From UBA4717 sp045580165 (lineage in GTDB: Bacteria; Bacillota; Clostridia; Oscillospirales; CAG-272): a stretch of 64,000 nt of DNA. Position 1 is the stretch's first letter, and every line of letters begins with the position of its first letter. The notes under the pieces were generated by a model, which saw nothing but the letters and a program-made list of their open reading frames with translations, was not told the DNA's origin and made no database searches. The stretch is from assembly GCA_045580165.1 (NCBI GenBank), contig JAZNNG010000059.1, positions 9,390 through 73,389 on the forward strand, in the 5' to 3' direction. Below are positions 1 through 8,568 of this stretch, piece by piece. Position numbers and translations under genes: made by a program.

Positions 1-2
1 TT

Positions 3-1169
3 GACGACGAAAAGCTTTACAGCATCGCCAAGGATGCGGCAGAGCTCGGAATCGAGATGTTCGTGCTTGACGACGGCTGGTTCGGCGACGACAGAAACAT
101 CGATATCGGTTGGCTCGGCGATTGGTACGTTAACAAGAAGAAGTTAAAGAGGGGTCTTCCCGACCTTGTAAGCAAGGTACACGCGCTGGGTCTCAAGTTC
201 GGTCTTTGGTTCGAGCCCGAAATGATCTCCCCCATCGGCAAGCTCTACGAGGCTCACCCCGAATGGTGTCTGCACGTTAACGGAAGAAAGAACTCACCTG
301 CGCGCGACCAGTTTGTTCTCGACTACTCGAGAGCAGACGTGCGCGACTACATAGTTAATATAATCTCGAATCTTATTGACGAGGCGGGATTTGAGTACAT
401 CAAGTGGGACTTCAACCGCAATATGACAGAGCTCGGAAGCGACCTGCTCACACCCGAGGAAATGCCCGGTCTTTGCCACAGATACGTTCTCGGTCTTTAC
501 GAGGTGCTTGACCGCATACTCAAGAAGTATCCGAGCCTTCTCATCGAGGGCTGCTCGGGCGGCGGCGGACGCTTTGACGCAGGTATTCTCTACTACGCTC
601 CACAGATATGGACGAGTGACGATACCGACGCCATCGAGCGTATTGACATTCAGTACGGCACCTCCTTCGTTTACCCCGCGTCTGCGATGAGCGCTCACCT
701 TTCAGCCTCACCCAACCACCAGACTCGCAGAGACACAAGCTTCAAGACACGCGGTATTGTCGCTATGGGCGGTAACTTCGGCTACGAGCTTGACCTCAAT
801 ATGCTCACACCCGAGGAAAAGGAAATGGTAAAGGCGCAGATCGCCGACTACAACAAGTACCAGAAGCTCGTACAGTACGGTGACCTTTACAGACTCGTGA
901 GCCCGTTCAAGAACCGTTACTTCAGCGCGTGGGAATACGTGTCCGACGACAAGTCCGAGGCACTCTTCACCTTCGTGGTGATGCGCCGCGAGATCTACTC
1001 GGGCAACTATTACATAAAGCTCCGCGGTCTTGACGCAAAGAAGAAATATCTCTCAAGCGCCGACGGAAAAACATATTCCGGCTCGACTCTTATGAATGCG
1101 GGCGTTAACCTCACAAACGAGCATTTTGACGGCGAAAGCCTTATCATTCACTTCACCGAGGTGAAATAA
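3..1169 (+). CDS. Alpha-galactosidase, GH36 family (C-terminal part, runs in from the left edge)
   Basis: The reading frame is open to the left edge, so the N-terminal beta-sandwich domain lies outside the window. What remains is the catalytic TIM barrel plus C-terminal domain of a GH36 alpha-galactosidase, which removes terminal alpha-1,6-galactose from raffinose-type sugars and galactomannans. Visible family motifs are DDGWFG, LWFEPEMI, KWDFNR (the Asp is the expected nucleophile) and CSGGGGRFD followed by WTSDDTDA (the Asp is the expected acid/base). The C-terminal end looks complete. No signal can be judged because the start is missing. Family identification is firm; substrate is inferred from the family. 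Confidence 0.93.
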   Translation, partial: DDEKLYSIAKDAAELGIEMFVLDDGWFGDDRNIDIGWLGDWYVNKKKLKRGLPDLVSKVHALGLKFGLWFEPEMISPIGKLYEAHPEWCLHVNGRKNSPARDQFVLDYSRADVRDYIVNIISNLIDEAGFEYIKWDFNRNMTELGSDLLTPEEMPGLCHRYVLGLYEVLDRILKKYPSLLIEGCSGGGGRFDAGILYYAPQIWTSDDTDAIERIDIQYGTSFVYPASAMSAHLSASPNHQTRRDTSFKTRGIVAMGGNFGYELDLNMLTPEEKEMVKAQIADYNKYQKLVQYGDLYRLVSPFKNRYFSAWEYVSDDKSEALFTFVVMRREIYSGNYYIKLRGLDAKKKYLSSADGKTYSGSTLMNAGVNLTNEHFDGESLIIHFTEVK

Positions 1170-1201
1170 TCACCGCCGTTTGCGGCGAATTGGAGAACAC
1201 A

Positions 1202-2053
1202 ATGCAAAATCCAACAAAAAATATACTTGCTATTCACGACCTTTCCTGCTTCGGAAGATGCGCGCTGACCGTAGTGATGCCGACTCTTTCGGCTATGGGT
1301 CACCAGGTAACACCTCTGCCGACCGCTTTGCTTTCTACTCACACGGGCGGCTTTGAGGATATGGAGTTTTCCGACCTGTCGGACACCCTGAAGCCAAGCT
1401 TTGACCATATGGTCAAGTCCGGCGCACAATTTGACGCGGTCTACTCGGGCTTTCTCGGAAGCGCGGGGCAGATAGATACGGTTACATATATAATAAAGCA
1501 GAATCCTGACGCACTCATTTTAGTCGACCCCGTTATGGGTGACGACGGTGTGCTCTATCAGACCTACACCGAGGAAATGAAAAACCGTATGTGCGAGCTT
1601 TGCCACCTTGCGACAGTCATTACCCCCAATATCACCGAAGCGCATTTTCTGCTCGGTGAAGAGGACGTAAAGCCAAGCTTTGACTCGAAAAGCGAGGCGG
1701 TAGCGGCGGCGCTGGACCTGATTTCAAGATTATATAATGAGTACAAGACCCCAAGCATTGCAATAACGGGGATCGAGTACGTGGAAAACGGTAAACGATA
1801 CATCTGTACGGCGACCTGTACCGATGGAGCTCATAGCTTTATCGAAAAAGAGTATGCAGGCACGGGTTATCCCGGCACGGGCGACCTTTTTGCAAGCGTT
1901 TTGCTCGGAAAGCTGCTTGACGGTCATCAGTTCAAGCAAAGCGCCGAGCTTGCCGCCGATTTCGTTCGCGAGACCGTTAACGAGACGTTTGCGGCAGGCA
2001 CTCCCGTGAGAAACGGAGTTCTGCTTGAGAGAAACCTCAAAAATCTTATGTAA
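1202..2053 (+). CDS. Pyridoxamine/pyridoxal kinase (PdxK/PdxY-like)
   Basis: This 283-aa ribokinase-fold protein would phosphorylate pyridoxal, pyridoxamine or pyridoxine to give the PLP cofactor in salvage. It has the N-terminal segment AIHDLSCFGRCALT typical of Firmicutes pyridoxamine kinases, DPVMGDDG in mid-protein, and the C-terminal anion-hole/catalytic motif GYPGTGDLFAS with the catalytic Asp. The ATG at 1202 is chosen because TGGAG at 1191-1195 lies 6 bases upstream; an in-frame TTG at 1190 overlaps that site and is unlikely. It lies 32 bases after the alpha-galactosidase and may be co-transcribed. Confidence 0.9.
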   Translation: MQNPTKNILAIHDLSCFGRCALTVVMPTLSAMGHQVTPLPTALLSTHTGGFEDMEFSDLSDTLKPSFDHMVKSGAQFDAVYSGFLGSAGQIDTVTYIIKQNPDALILVDPVMGDDGVLYQTYTEEMKNRMCELCHLATVITPNITEAHFLLGEEDVKPSFDSKSEAVAAALDLISRLYNEYKTPSIAITGIEYVENGKRYICTATCTDGAHSFIEKEYAGTGYPGTGDLFASVLLGKLLDGHQFKQSAELAADFVRETVNETFAAGTPVRNGVLLERNLKNLM

Positions 2054-2116
2054 GCATAGCCGAGCGCATTTCGGCATACACTTTAACACTACAAAAACGC
2101 TATTGGAGACAGTCAG

Positions 2117-2617
2117 ATGACAGAGATCACAACCGAACAGATAAACGAAAATATATTCAAGCTTATTGGTAAGGACTGGATGCTCATAACCGCAAAAAAG
2201 CCCGACGGCAGCTTCAACACAATGACTGCAAGCTGGGGCGGCGCGGGAGTTTTGTGGAACAGGAACGTTTGCTTCGTGTTCATAAGACCGCAGAGATATA
2301 CATACGAATTCACCGAGGAGACAGACGAGTTTACGCTGAGCTTCTACCCCGAGGAGAAGCGCGCGGCGCTCACACTTTGCGGACGCAAAAGCGGACGCGA
2401 TTTCGACAAGGTGCGTGAAGCGGGACTTATTCCGTGTGAGCTTGACGGCACCGTGTATTTTGAGGGCGCAAAGCTCGTAATGAAGGTAAGAAAGCTTTAT
2501 AAGACTCAGCTTGACAAGGCAGAGTTTATTGACACCGGCATTATTCCCTCGTGTTATCCGTCGGAAGATTACCACTACGTCTATATTTGTGAAATTCAAA
2601 AGGTTATATCAGAATAA
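2117..2617 (+). CDS. Flavin reductase family protein (FMN-binding split barrel)
   Basis: The 166-aa product matches the flavin-reductase-like split beta-barrel family: an N-terminal KDWMLITAKKPDGSFNTMTASWG stretch (flavin-binding loop; shown here at 2177-2245), then FIRPQRYT and FTLSFYPEE. Members bind FMN and reduce it with NAD(P)H or pass electrons to partner oxygenases or reductases. The physiological partner cannot be told from the context. A GGAGA-type ribosome binding site precedes the ATG, and a rho-independent terminator follows the stop codon, so this closes the first transcription unit. Confidence 0.82.
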   Translation: MTEITTEQINENIFKLIGKDWMLITAKKPDGSFNTMTASWGGAGVLWNRNVCFVFIRPQRYTYEFTEETDEFTLSFYPEEKRAALTLCGRKSGRDFDKVREAGLIPCELDGTVYFEGAKLVMKVRKLYKTQLDKAEFIDTGIIPSCYPSEDYHYVYICEIQKVISE

Positions 2618-2622
2618 TATCG

Positions 2623-2651
2623 GCACCCTGCGTGAAGCAGGGTGCTTTTTT
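2623..2651 (+). terminator. Rho-independent terminator after the flavin reductase gene
   Basis: A 9-bp perfect stem (GCACCCTGC / GCAGGGTGC) with a 5-base loop is followed by a run of six T. Confidence 0.9.
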
Positions 2652-2656
2652 GTAGC

Positions 2657-2685
2657 TTGAAATGTTCACAAAATCGGTGTATAAT
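2657..2685 (+). promoter_or_regulatory. Sigma-A type promoter of the membrane-anchored glycosidase-like gene
   Basis: TTGAAA and TATAAT are separated by exactly 17 bases, 45 bases before the next start codon. Confidence 0.75.
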
Positions 2686-2729
2686 AAAGTAGCAAAAGCC
2701 ATTTTATTCTCACAAAAACGGAGATTATT

Positions 2730-5291
2730 ATGAAAAAGAACGCTATAAAACGCGAAATTATAATTATGCTTTCGGTCGCTTTGGCGGCAGCTCTGCTATC
2801 CGTTTTGATCTCGGCAGAGAGCACGGGTATCACGTTCGACACGATTGAGATAAGCCGAGAAAAGGACTCGCTGAGGCTTGACATTTCGGTAGACGCCGAG
2901 CTTGTTGACGAGTACAAGGGGCAGGACCTTTACCTCTTTGAGCTTCGTCCCGAAAATACGCCCGAGGATATAAGCTCCCTAACGCCATCGCTCATCGGGC
3001 AGATAAATAAAAAGGTTGTTGTGGCAAACCTCGATTTCACGAGAGCAAAGCTTTATTCCTCTTACGTCGTGGCGGTAAAGGCTGACGACGGCAGATTTAC
3101 GGTGCTTTCCGAGCGCGGGTACATCACAAACCCCGAGGCGCTTGCGGAAAACACAAGCCCATTCCCCAAGAAAGCCACCAAGAAGGGGCTTTGCACCCAT
3201 ATCGGCTCGGACGCACAGTATCTCGGCGCGGCGCATACTACTATCAGCATAGACTTAAACGAGTATATGAGCGTCTCGTACACCCCAAACTCGATCACCT
3301 ACATAAACGGCGGTCAGACCTTCTACTTTCTCCTTGACCGAATAAACGCACTTGACCACAAGATAAAGGTGCTTACAGAATCGGGAATGAACGTATATCT
3401 TAATATCGTTCTCGGCAAGGACAACGGAAGCGGTCTTTCGTCGGTGTTTCCTCTTTGCTCGGGCTCGGACGCCTCGTTCTACTCAATAAACACGGACACG
3501 GTATCGTCCGTTAAATACTTCACCGCGTTTTGCGAGTTTATTACCTCGCGCTATTCCAAGGACTCGACTCACGGCTTCGTCCCCGGCTACATTCTCGGCT
3601 ACGAGGTGGATTCGGTAAACTGGAACTATGCAGGCGACATTTCATTCGAGGATTACGTAAAAAGCTTTGAAAACGCGTACAGAATTCTGTATAGCGCCGC
3701 AAGGTCGGTGTTCTCGGGCGCAGAGGTGTACGTTTCTGTTTCCAACGTTTTCAACACGTCGGATGATACCACATACTCGTACGGCTACAAGGCGTTCCTT
3801 GACCGCTTTGCCAAATCGGTAAGACTCCACGGCGACATAGACTGGTCTCTCGCAGTAAATCCCTACCCCTCCGACCCCACCAACACGGAGTTCTGGACGG
3901 ACGAGCGCGCCACCGATTCGCTTGACACCGAGTTTGTCACTATGAAAAACCTCGGAGTATTAAGTGATTATATGAACGCCGAGGCTATGACCTTCGACGG
4001 TCGAACACGCGGTATCATAATTTCCGAATTCGGTATTAACGGAAATTATGACGATGCAAAAAACAACGACTGTCAGGCGGCGGCTTACGCTCTCGCGTAT
4101 GCGATAGTTGACAAAAACCCCGACATCGACGCATTCATTTACTACCGTCAGATAGACTTCCCCACCGAAAACGCAAAGCTCGGTCTGTGGACCTCACTCC
4201 CCTCCGCCTCCCTCTCGCCCGTAAACAAAAAGGCGATATACAATATTTTCAGGAACGTTGACACGGAGGCGTATGCCGAGGGACTCGGTATGGCAAGAGC
4301 ATTCTGCCCCGAGGAGATATACAACGCTTATTCCGAAAATTACTCTCCCAAGCCTAAAAGATACGTTTACGAAAGCATACCCGTGGTGAAATCCGACATC
4401 CGTCCCACCTATAAGGAGACCACACTTTTCGACCTTACTCTCGGAAGCGCAGACGGCTTTTATCCGGCAAACTCCTGCTCGTACGTGGAGCTTCGCCAGA
4501 TAAGCGCAGACTCCCCCAAAACCAGCCTTTACGCAAAAATGAATCCCGTATCATATAATACTTATATGGGTATATCAAGAGTGCTTGACGATAGCAAACG
4601 CATCGACGGAAGCTTTATGAGCGTCCGCTTCACGGCGGTCACTCCGACGGACGAAACGGTCAACGTGATGCTCAGGCTTGACGGATACGAAAACGGTATT
4701 CCTGTATCCTTTGAGGGTGTCGTGCAGACCAATTCCAACACCGACACCGAGCTTACCTTCAAGATAGCGGACTTCGTCAAGAAAACCGACGGGGACATAC
4801 GCACAATCAAGCTTTGGTTCAAGCCATCGTCGGCGGCCCTCTCGGACGGTGAATACGGTCTGTGGCTCGTGGGCATCACCCAGCACAAAAAGACGGGACT
4901 TGACGCTTTCTTAAACGTTTTTATCACGGTCATATCGGTACTACTCGCAGTAGCGGTCATAGTCTTGGTAATCATCGCAGCCAAGAACCGCGCGGTAAAC
5001 AGCAGAATCAAGGCCTTCTTTGGCAAAAAGCGCTCGCAGCTCATTGGATTTTTGAAAAACAAGAAAATAATTTCAAGAAGACGTGCGCGCCGCAAGGGCG
5101 CAAGACAGACTCCCCCGAAGAACACGGAGCAGGTGAAAAGACCGCCGCAAAGTACACCCGCACAGCGTCAGGGAGCCGCAAAAAGGTCTCCCGTTACGCA
5201 CGGTAATGCAAGTTCAGCTTCAGCAAACTTGCAAAATCGCAGACCGCCGCAAAATTCAAACGGCGGAAACTCCACAAATTTTACCGAATAA
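2730..5291 (+). CDS. Large membrane-anchored glycoside-hydrolase-like protein (DUF5722-like)
   Basis: The 853-aa protein starts with a positively charged segment and a hydrophobic helix (signal anchor or signal peptide, about residues 8-28). The bulk is extracellular and has the look of a TIM-barrel hydrolase: GYILGYEVDSVNWNYAG, WSLAVNPYPSD, and a late IIISEFGING segment whose Glu sits where retaining glycosidases carry their nucleophile. A jelly-roll-like region follows (about 560-720). Near residues 735-755 there is a transmembrane helix, then a strongly basic tail of about 100 residues rich in Lys, Arg, Pro, Gln and Asn, predicted cytoplasmic. DUF5722 membership is from memory of that family and is moderately certain; substrate is unknown. 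Confidence 0.68.
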   Translation: MKKNAIKREIIIMLSVALAAALLSVLISAESTGITFDTIEISREKDSLRLDISVDAELVDEYKGQDLYLFELRPENTPEDISSLTPSLIGQINKKVVVANLDFTRAKLYSSYVVAVKADDGRFTVLSERGYITNPEALAENTSPFPKKATKKGLCTHIGSDAQYLGAAHTTISIDLNEYMSVSYTPNSITYINGGQTFYFLLDRINALDHKIKVLTESGMNVYLNIVLGKDNGSGLSSVFPLCSGSDASFYSINTDTVSSVKYFTAFCEFITSRYSKDSTHGFVPGYILGYEVDSVNWNYAGDISFEDYVKSFENAYRILYSAARSVFSGAEVYVSVSNVFNTSDDTTYSYGYKAFLDRFAKSVRLHGDIDWSLAVNPYPSDPTNTEFWTDERATDSLDTEFVTMKNLGVLSDYMNAEAMTFDGRTRGIIISEFGINGNYDDAKNNDCQAAAYALAYAIVDKNPDIDAFIYYRQIDFPTENAKLGLWTSLPSASLSPVNKKAIYNIFRNVDTEAYAEGLGMARAFCPEEIYNAYSENYSPKPKRYVYESIPVVKSDIRPTYKETTLFDLTLGSADGFYPANSCSYVELRQISADSPKTSLYAKMNPVSYNTYMGISRVLDDSKRIDGSFMSVRFTAVTPTDETVNVMLRLDGYENGIPVSFEGVVQTNSNTDTELTFKIADFVKKTDGDIRTIKLWFKPSSAALSDGEYGLWLVGITQHKKTGLDAFLNVFITVISVLLAVAVIVLVIIAAKNRAVNSRIKAFFGKKRSQLIGFLKNKKIISRRRARRKGARQTPPKNTEQVKRPPQSTPAQRQGAAKRSPVTHGNASSASANLQNRRPPQNSNGGNSTNFTE

Positions 5292-5357
5292 TTCAACATT
5301 TTAACCGCTTTTAACAAAAACTTTCTTCCAAATTTTGAATTTTCGTGTATTTTTATC

Positions 5358-5386
5358 TTGCATTTTGCCAAAACTAAGAGTATAAT
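5358..5386 (+). promoter_or_regulatory. Promoter of the aminotransferase gene
   Basis: TTGCAT, a 17-base spacer, then a perfect TATAAT. The predicted transcript start falls just before the hairpin at 5403-5437. Confidence 0.75.
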
Positions 5387-5402
5387 AGTTAATAGTTTAA
5401 AA

Positions 5403-5437
5403 ATAATGCAACGGTCAATTCAAGACCGTTGCATTAT
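5403..5437 (+). repeat. Perfect 14-bp inverted repeat in the 5' UTR of the aminotransferase mRNA
   Basis: The arms ATAATGCAACGGTC and GACCGTTGCATTAT are exactly complementary, with a 7-base loop. No T-run follows, so it is not an ordinary terminator on the + strand. It would form at the extreme 5' end of the message and end 14 bases before the ribosome binding site. Confidence 0.85.
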
Positions 5438-5464
5438 CTCTTGATTTATTATAAGGAATTTATT

Positions 5465-6739
5465 ATGAACTACACTGCTCTTTCAAAGGACGTCGCAAAA
5501 AAGGAATACGACGCACTTCTTGCAAAATACGAGGAATACAAATCACGCGGACTTAAGCTCGATATGTCCAGAGGTAAGCCCGGACGCGACCAGCTCGACA
5601 TAACTATGGATATGCTCGACGCTCTGAGCGTTGACGACTGCGTGAGCGAGGCAGGCTTCGACTGCCGCAACTACGGCCTTCTCGACGGCGTGCCCGAGGC
5701 AAAGAGACTTTTCTCCGAGCTTCTCGGAATAAAGGAAGAACGCATTCTCGTTGCAGGCAACTCAAGCCTCAATCTTATGTATGATGCCGTTTCGCGTGCA
5801 ATGCTCTACGGAATCGACGGAAACACCCCGTGGTCAAAGCAGGGTGCCGTCAAGTTTCTCTGCCCTGCACCCGGTTACGACAGACATTTCGCTATATGCC
5901 AGTCGCTCGGCATTGAAATGATAACAGTTCCGATGACAGAAAACGGTCCCGATATGGACGTTGTGGAAAAGCTCGTCAGCACCGACAGCTCAGTCAAGGG
6001 TATTTGGTGCGTGCCGAAGTTCTCAAATCCCGGCGGTATCGTATATTCGGACGACACCGTAAAGCGCTTTGCCGCGCTCAAGCCCGCGGCTTCCGACTTC
6101 CGCATTTTCTGGGACAATGCGTACGCGGTTCACGATTTTGACGTCGACCGTCCCGTAAAGCTTCTCAACATTTTTGACGAGGCTGACAAGTATGGAAATA
6201 CTGACCTCATATACTGCTTCGCTTCAACGTCAAAGATATCCTTCCCCGGCTCGGGCGTTGCGATAATGGCGGCAAGCGAAAAGAATCTCGCTGAAGCAAA
6301 AAAGGTTATGACGGTACAGACCATCGGCTTTGACAAGATAAATATGCTCCGTCACGTCAAGTACTTCAAGAACGCAGACGGCGTATACAGCAAAATGCGT
6401 GAGCACGCAAAAATTATAAAGCCCAAGTTCGATGCGGTTCTTGAAACGCTCGACCGTGAGCTCTCGGGGCTTGGAATCGCAAGGTGGAACTCTCCCCTCG
6501 GCGGCTACTTCATAAGTCTTGACGCGCTTCCCGGTACAGCCAAGAGAATACACGCTCTTATGAGCGCGCTCGGCGTTACCCTCACTCCCGCAGGCGCGAC
6601 CTTCCCCTACGGACTTGACCCCGAGGACAAGAATCTCCGTATAGCCCCCACCTTCCCCCCGATAAACGAGCTTATCGCGGCAAGCGAGATACTTTGCCTT
6701 TGCACAAAGCTCGCGGCTCTTGAAAAGCTTTACTTCTGA
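5465..6739 (+). CDS. PLP-dependent aminotransferase, class I/II fold (MocR-type aminotransferase family)
   Basis: The 424-aa protein has the aminotransferase fold with the PLP lysine in STSKISFPGSG, preceded by IFWDNAYAVHDF (the Asp/Tyr pair that contacts PLP). The N-terminus (YEEYKSRGLKLDMSRGKPG) and overall length fit the group often annotated as Aminotran_MocR or alanine-glyoxylate-type aminotransferases, but there is no DNA-binding domain, so it is an enzyme and not a MocR regulator. The ATG at 5465 is supported by AAGGA at 5453-5457; an upstream in-frame start at 5429 lies inside the hairpin. Amino-group donor and acceptor are not deducible. Confidence 0.85.
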   Translation: MNYTALSKDVAKKEYDALLAKYEEYKSRGLKLDMSRGKPGRDQLDITMDMLDALSVDDCVSEAGFDCRNYGLLDGVPEAKRLFSELLGIKEERILVAGNSSLNLMYDAVSRAMLYGIDGNTPWSKQGAVKFLCPAPGYDRHFAICQSLGIEMITVPMTENGPDMDVVEKLVSTDSSVKGIWCVPKFSNPGGIVYSDDTVKRFAALKPAASDFRIFWDNAYAVHDFDVDRPVKLLNIFDEADKYGNTDLIYCFASTSKISFPGSGVAIMAASEKNLAEAKKVMTVQTIGFDKINMLRHVKYFKNADGVYSKMREHAKIIKPKFDAVLETLDRELSGLGIARWNSPLGGYFISLDALPGTAKRIHALMSALGVTLTPAGATFPYGLDPEDKNLRIAPTFPPINELIAASEILCLCTKLAALEKLYF

Positions 6740-6748
6740 CCTATACAG

Positions 6749-6780
6749 GCAGACGGTGTTCGCCACCGTCTGCTTTTTTA
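6749..6780 (+). terminator. Rho-independent terminator after the aminotransferase gene
   Basis: The stem GCAGACGGTG / CACCGTCTGC has a 5-base loop and is followed by TTTTTT. Confidence 0.92.
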
Positions 6781-6789
6781 TAAAAACTA

Positions 6790-6818
6790 TTGACAAAAGC
6801 CCTGCGCGGTGATATAAT
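6790..6818 (+). promoter_or_regulatory. Consensus promoter of the trpB leader
   Basis: A perfect TTGACA and perfect TATAAT are separated by 17 bases. Confidence 0.88.
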
Positions 6819-6834
6819 ACAGGCAAACAGAAAC

Positions 6835-7101
6835 CTATGATTAAGAATAGTAGTCGAGGATTTGATGCTCAAAGAGAGCCGCGGACGGTGAGATCGCGGC
6901 AGCAGATGCCACGGTGAATGGACTTATGAGGGCGACCGAAAGCAAAAGCGAGTAGCAGTCGACGGCAGGCTCCCGTTACAGAGTTATCCGTATGAACGTA
7001 CGGAGTAAGCGGATGATTTTTTCATCAAGACAGGTGGCACCGCGGATAAAGTTATTTTATTCGTCCTTGACAAGCAAAGCTTTGTCAGGGATATTTTTGT
7101 T
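6835..7101 (+). promoter_or_regulatory. T-box leader, tryptophan-specific
   Basis: The leader contains the diagnostic T-box sequence AGGTGGCACCGCGG at 7032-7045, which pairs with the acceptor end of uncharged tRNA, and it is followed by a terminator stem at 7064-7091 (11 bp) and a T-rich run to 7101. In the Stem I specifier region the sequence GTGAATGGAC (6915-6924) places TGG (6919-6921) as specifier codon followed by A, as expected for tryptophan. This agrees with the downstream gene, tryptophan synthase beta. Uncharged tRNA-Trp would favour the antiterminator and turn the gene on. Confidence 0.93.
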
Positions 7102-7119
7102 TACAGGAAGGTAAAGATA

Positions 7120-7155
7120 ATGGTGCTGCTAACAGGACGATGGCGACTCTTATAA
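7120..7155 (+). CDS. Possible 11-codon leader peptide between the T-box terminator and trpB
   Basis: An ATG at 7120 is preceded by AGGAAGGT at 7105-7112 and opens a frame of MVLLTGRWRLL followed by TAA. It contains one Trp codon. It sits in the 104-base stretch between the T-box terminator and trpB. Leader peptides next to tryptophan T-boxes are known in other Firmicutes, but one Trp codon is a weak signal. Treat as tentative. Confidence 0.3.
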   Translation: MVLLTGRWRLL

Positions 7156-7205
7156 TAATTTTTGAAGCTTAACGGATCATACATAATTATTTGGAGGAAA
7201 ACACA

Positions 7206-8423
7206 ATGATTTTTAACGGAATTGATTTTGATACTTATTTTAAGAACTACCCCGATAAGGACGGATTTTTCGGCAAATACGGCGGCTCGTACGTGTCAGA
7301 CGACCTCAAGCGCGCTATGGAGGAGATAACCGAGGCTTACTTCACTATCTGCAAGTCAAGCAAGTTTATTAGCGAGCTTCGCAGAATACGCAAGGATTTC
7401 CAGGGCAGACCTACTCCTATTTCGCACCTTGAAAGACTTTCAAACAAGCTCGGTAACGTCCAGCTCTACGTTAAGCGTGAGGACCTCAATCACACGGGCG
7501 CACACAAGCTCAATCACTGTATGGGTGAAGCGCTTCTTGCAAAGTTTATGGGCAAGAAGAAGGTCATCGCCGAGACAGGCGCAGGTCAGCACGGCGTTGC
7601 TCTCGCAACCGCTGCCGCTTACTTCGGTCTTGAGTGCGACATTTATATGGGCTCGGTCGATATAAAGAAGCAGGCACCCAACGTTGCGAGAATGAAGATA
7701 CTCGGCGCTAACGTTGTCGAGGTAAAGGAAGGCCTTGCGACACTTAAGGAAGCGGTTGACGCGGCTTTCGCGGCATACTGCAACGAATACAAGGATGCTA
7801 TCTACTGCATAGGCTCCGTTCTCGGACCGCATCCGTTCCCGATGATGGTACGCGATTTTCAGAGCGTTGTGGGTATTGAAGCAAGAGAGCAGTTTATCGG
7901 CATGACGGGTGAGCTTCCCGACGCGGTAGTTGCCTGCGTTGGCGGCGGCTCGAACGCAATGGGTATGTTCTCGGGCTTCCTCAACGACCCCGTTGACATC
8001 TACGGTATCGAGCCTCTCGGCAGAGGTCCTAAGCTTGGCGACCACGCGGCAAGCCTCAAGTACGGCACCGAGGGTATTATGCACGGCTTCAACAGCATTA
8101 TGCTCAAGGACGAAAACGGCGAGCCTGCTCCCGTTTACTCGGTAGCAAGCGGTCTTGACTACCCCTCGTCGGGTCCAGAGCACGCATTCTTGCACGACCT
8201 CGGCAGAGTTAAGTACGACGTTGTGTCTGACGACGAGACCATCGACGCATTCTTCACACTTTCAAGACTCGAGGGTATCATCCCCGCAATCGAAAGCTCA
8301 CACGCAGTCGCATACGGTATGAAGCTTGCAAAGCAGATGGGCAGAGGCTCCATTCTTATCTGCCTCTCCGGACGCGGCGACAAGGATATGGACTTCATTC
8401 TTGAAAACTACGGAATAAGATAA
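7206..8423 (+). CDS. trpB: Tryptophan synthase beta chain
   Basis: This 405-aa PLP enzyme condenses indole with L-serine to make tryptophan. The PLP lysine is Lys101 in NHTGAHKLNH, the phosphate-binding loop is GGGSNAMG, and ETGAGQHGVA and SGRGDKD are also conserved. Length and sequence fit the TrpB1-like class. GGAGG at 7193-7197 supports the ATG at 7206. No trpA, trpC, trpD, trpE or trpF lies in the window, so the enzyme either works with a TrpA encoded elsewhere or salvages free indole. Expression is controlled by the tryptophan T-box just upstream. Confidence 0.97.
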   Translation: MIFNGIDFDTYFKNYPDKDGFFGKYGGSYVSDDLKRAMEEITEAYFTICKSSKFISELRRIRKDFQGRPTPISHLERLSNKLGNVQLYVKREDLNHTGAHKLNHCMGEALLAKFMGKKKVIAETGAGQHGVALATAAAYFGLECDIYMGSVDIKKQAPNVARMKILGANVVEVKEGLATLKEAVDAAFAAYCNEYKDAIYCIGSVLGPHPFPMMVRDFQSVVGIEAREQFIGMTGELPDAVVACVGGGSNAMGMFSGFLNDPVDIYGIEPLGRGPKLGDHAASLKYGTEGIMHGFNSIMLKDENGEPAPVYSVASGLDYPSSGPEHAFLHDLGRVKYDVVSDDETIDAFFTLSRLEGIIPAIESSHAVAYGMKLAKQMGRGSILICLSGRGDKDMDFILENYGIR

Positions 8424-8430
8424 AGCAAAA

Positions 8431-8461
8431 AGGAAAGACCAAATGGTCTTTCCTCTTTTTA
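8431..8461 (+). terminator. Terminator after trpB
   Basis: The stem AGGAAAGACC / GGTCTTTCCT with an AAAT loop is followed by CTTTTT. Confidence 0.88.
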
Positions 8462-8542
8462 TATTCCGCAATGCTTAAAAACAAAATACGCTATTAACGG
8501 CAGGCATACGAGCAGAGCCGCCGCTATCACACTTTTCTTCAT
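8459..8542 (-). CDS. 27-aa hydrophobic small membrane peptide
   Basis: Reading the - strand, an ATG at 8542 opens 27 codons ending with TAA at 8459. The product begins MKKSVIAAALLV, has one hydrophobic helix long enough to span a membrane, and ends FKHCGI with a lone Cys. A perfect GGAGG (complement of 8553-8557) lies 10 bases upstream, and a consensus promoter lies before it. It is divergent from the XRE regulator gene. No family is recognised; candidates are a type I-like toxin, a signalling pre-peptide or a regulatory membrane peptide. Confidence 0.55.
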   Translation of the reverse strand: MKKSVIAAALLVCLPLIAYFVFKHCGI

Positions 8543-8568
8543 CTCTACTCCACCTCCGTCTGTGCTAT

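Noticed and set aside
294..738. Frames opposite the alpha-galactosidase
   Set aside because: They overlap the conserved catalytic motifs of the real gene in antisense and show no family features.
7440..8195. A 251-codon frame opposite trpB
   Set aside because: The composition is odd, there is no ribosome binding site, and trpB on the other strand is certain.
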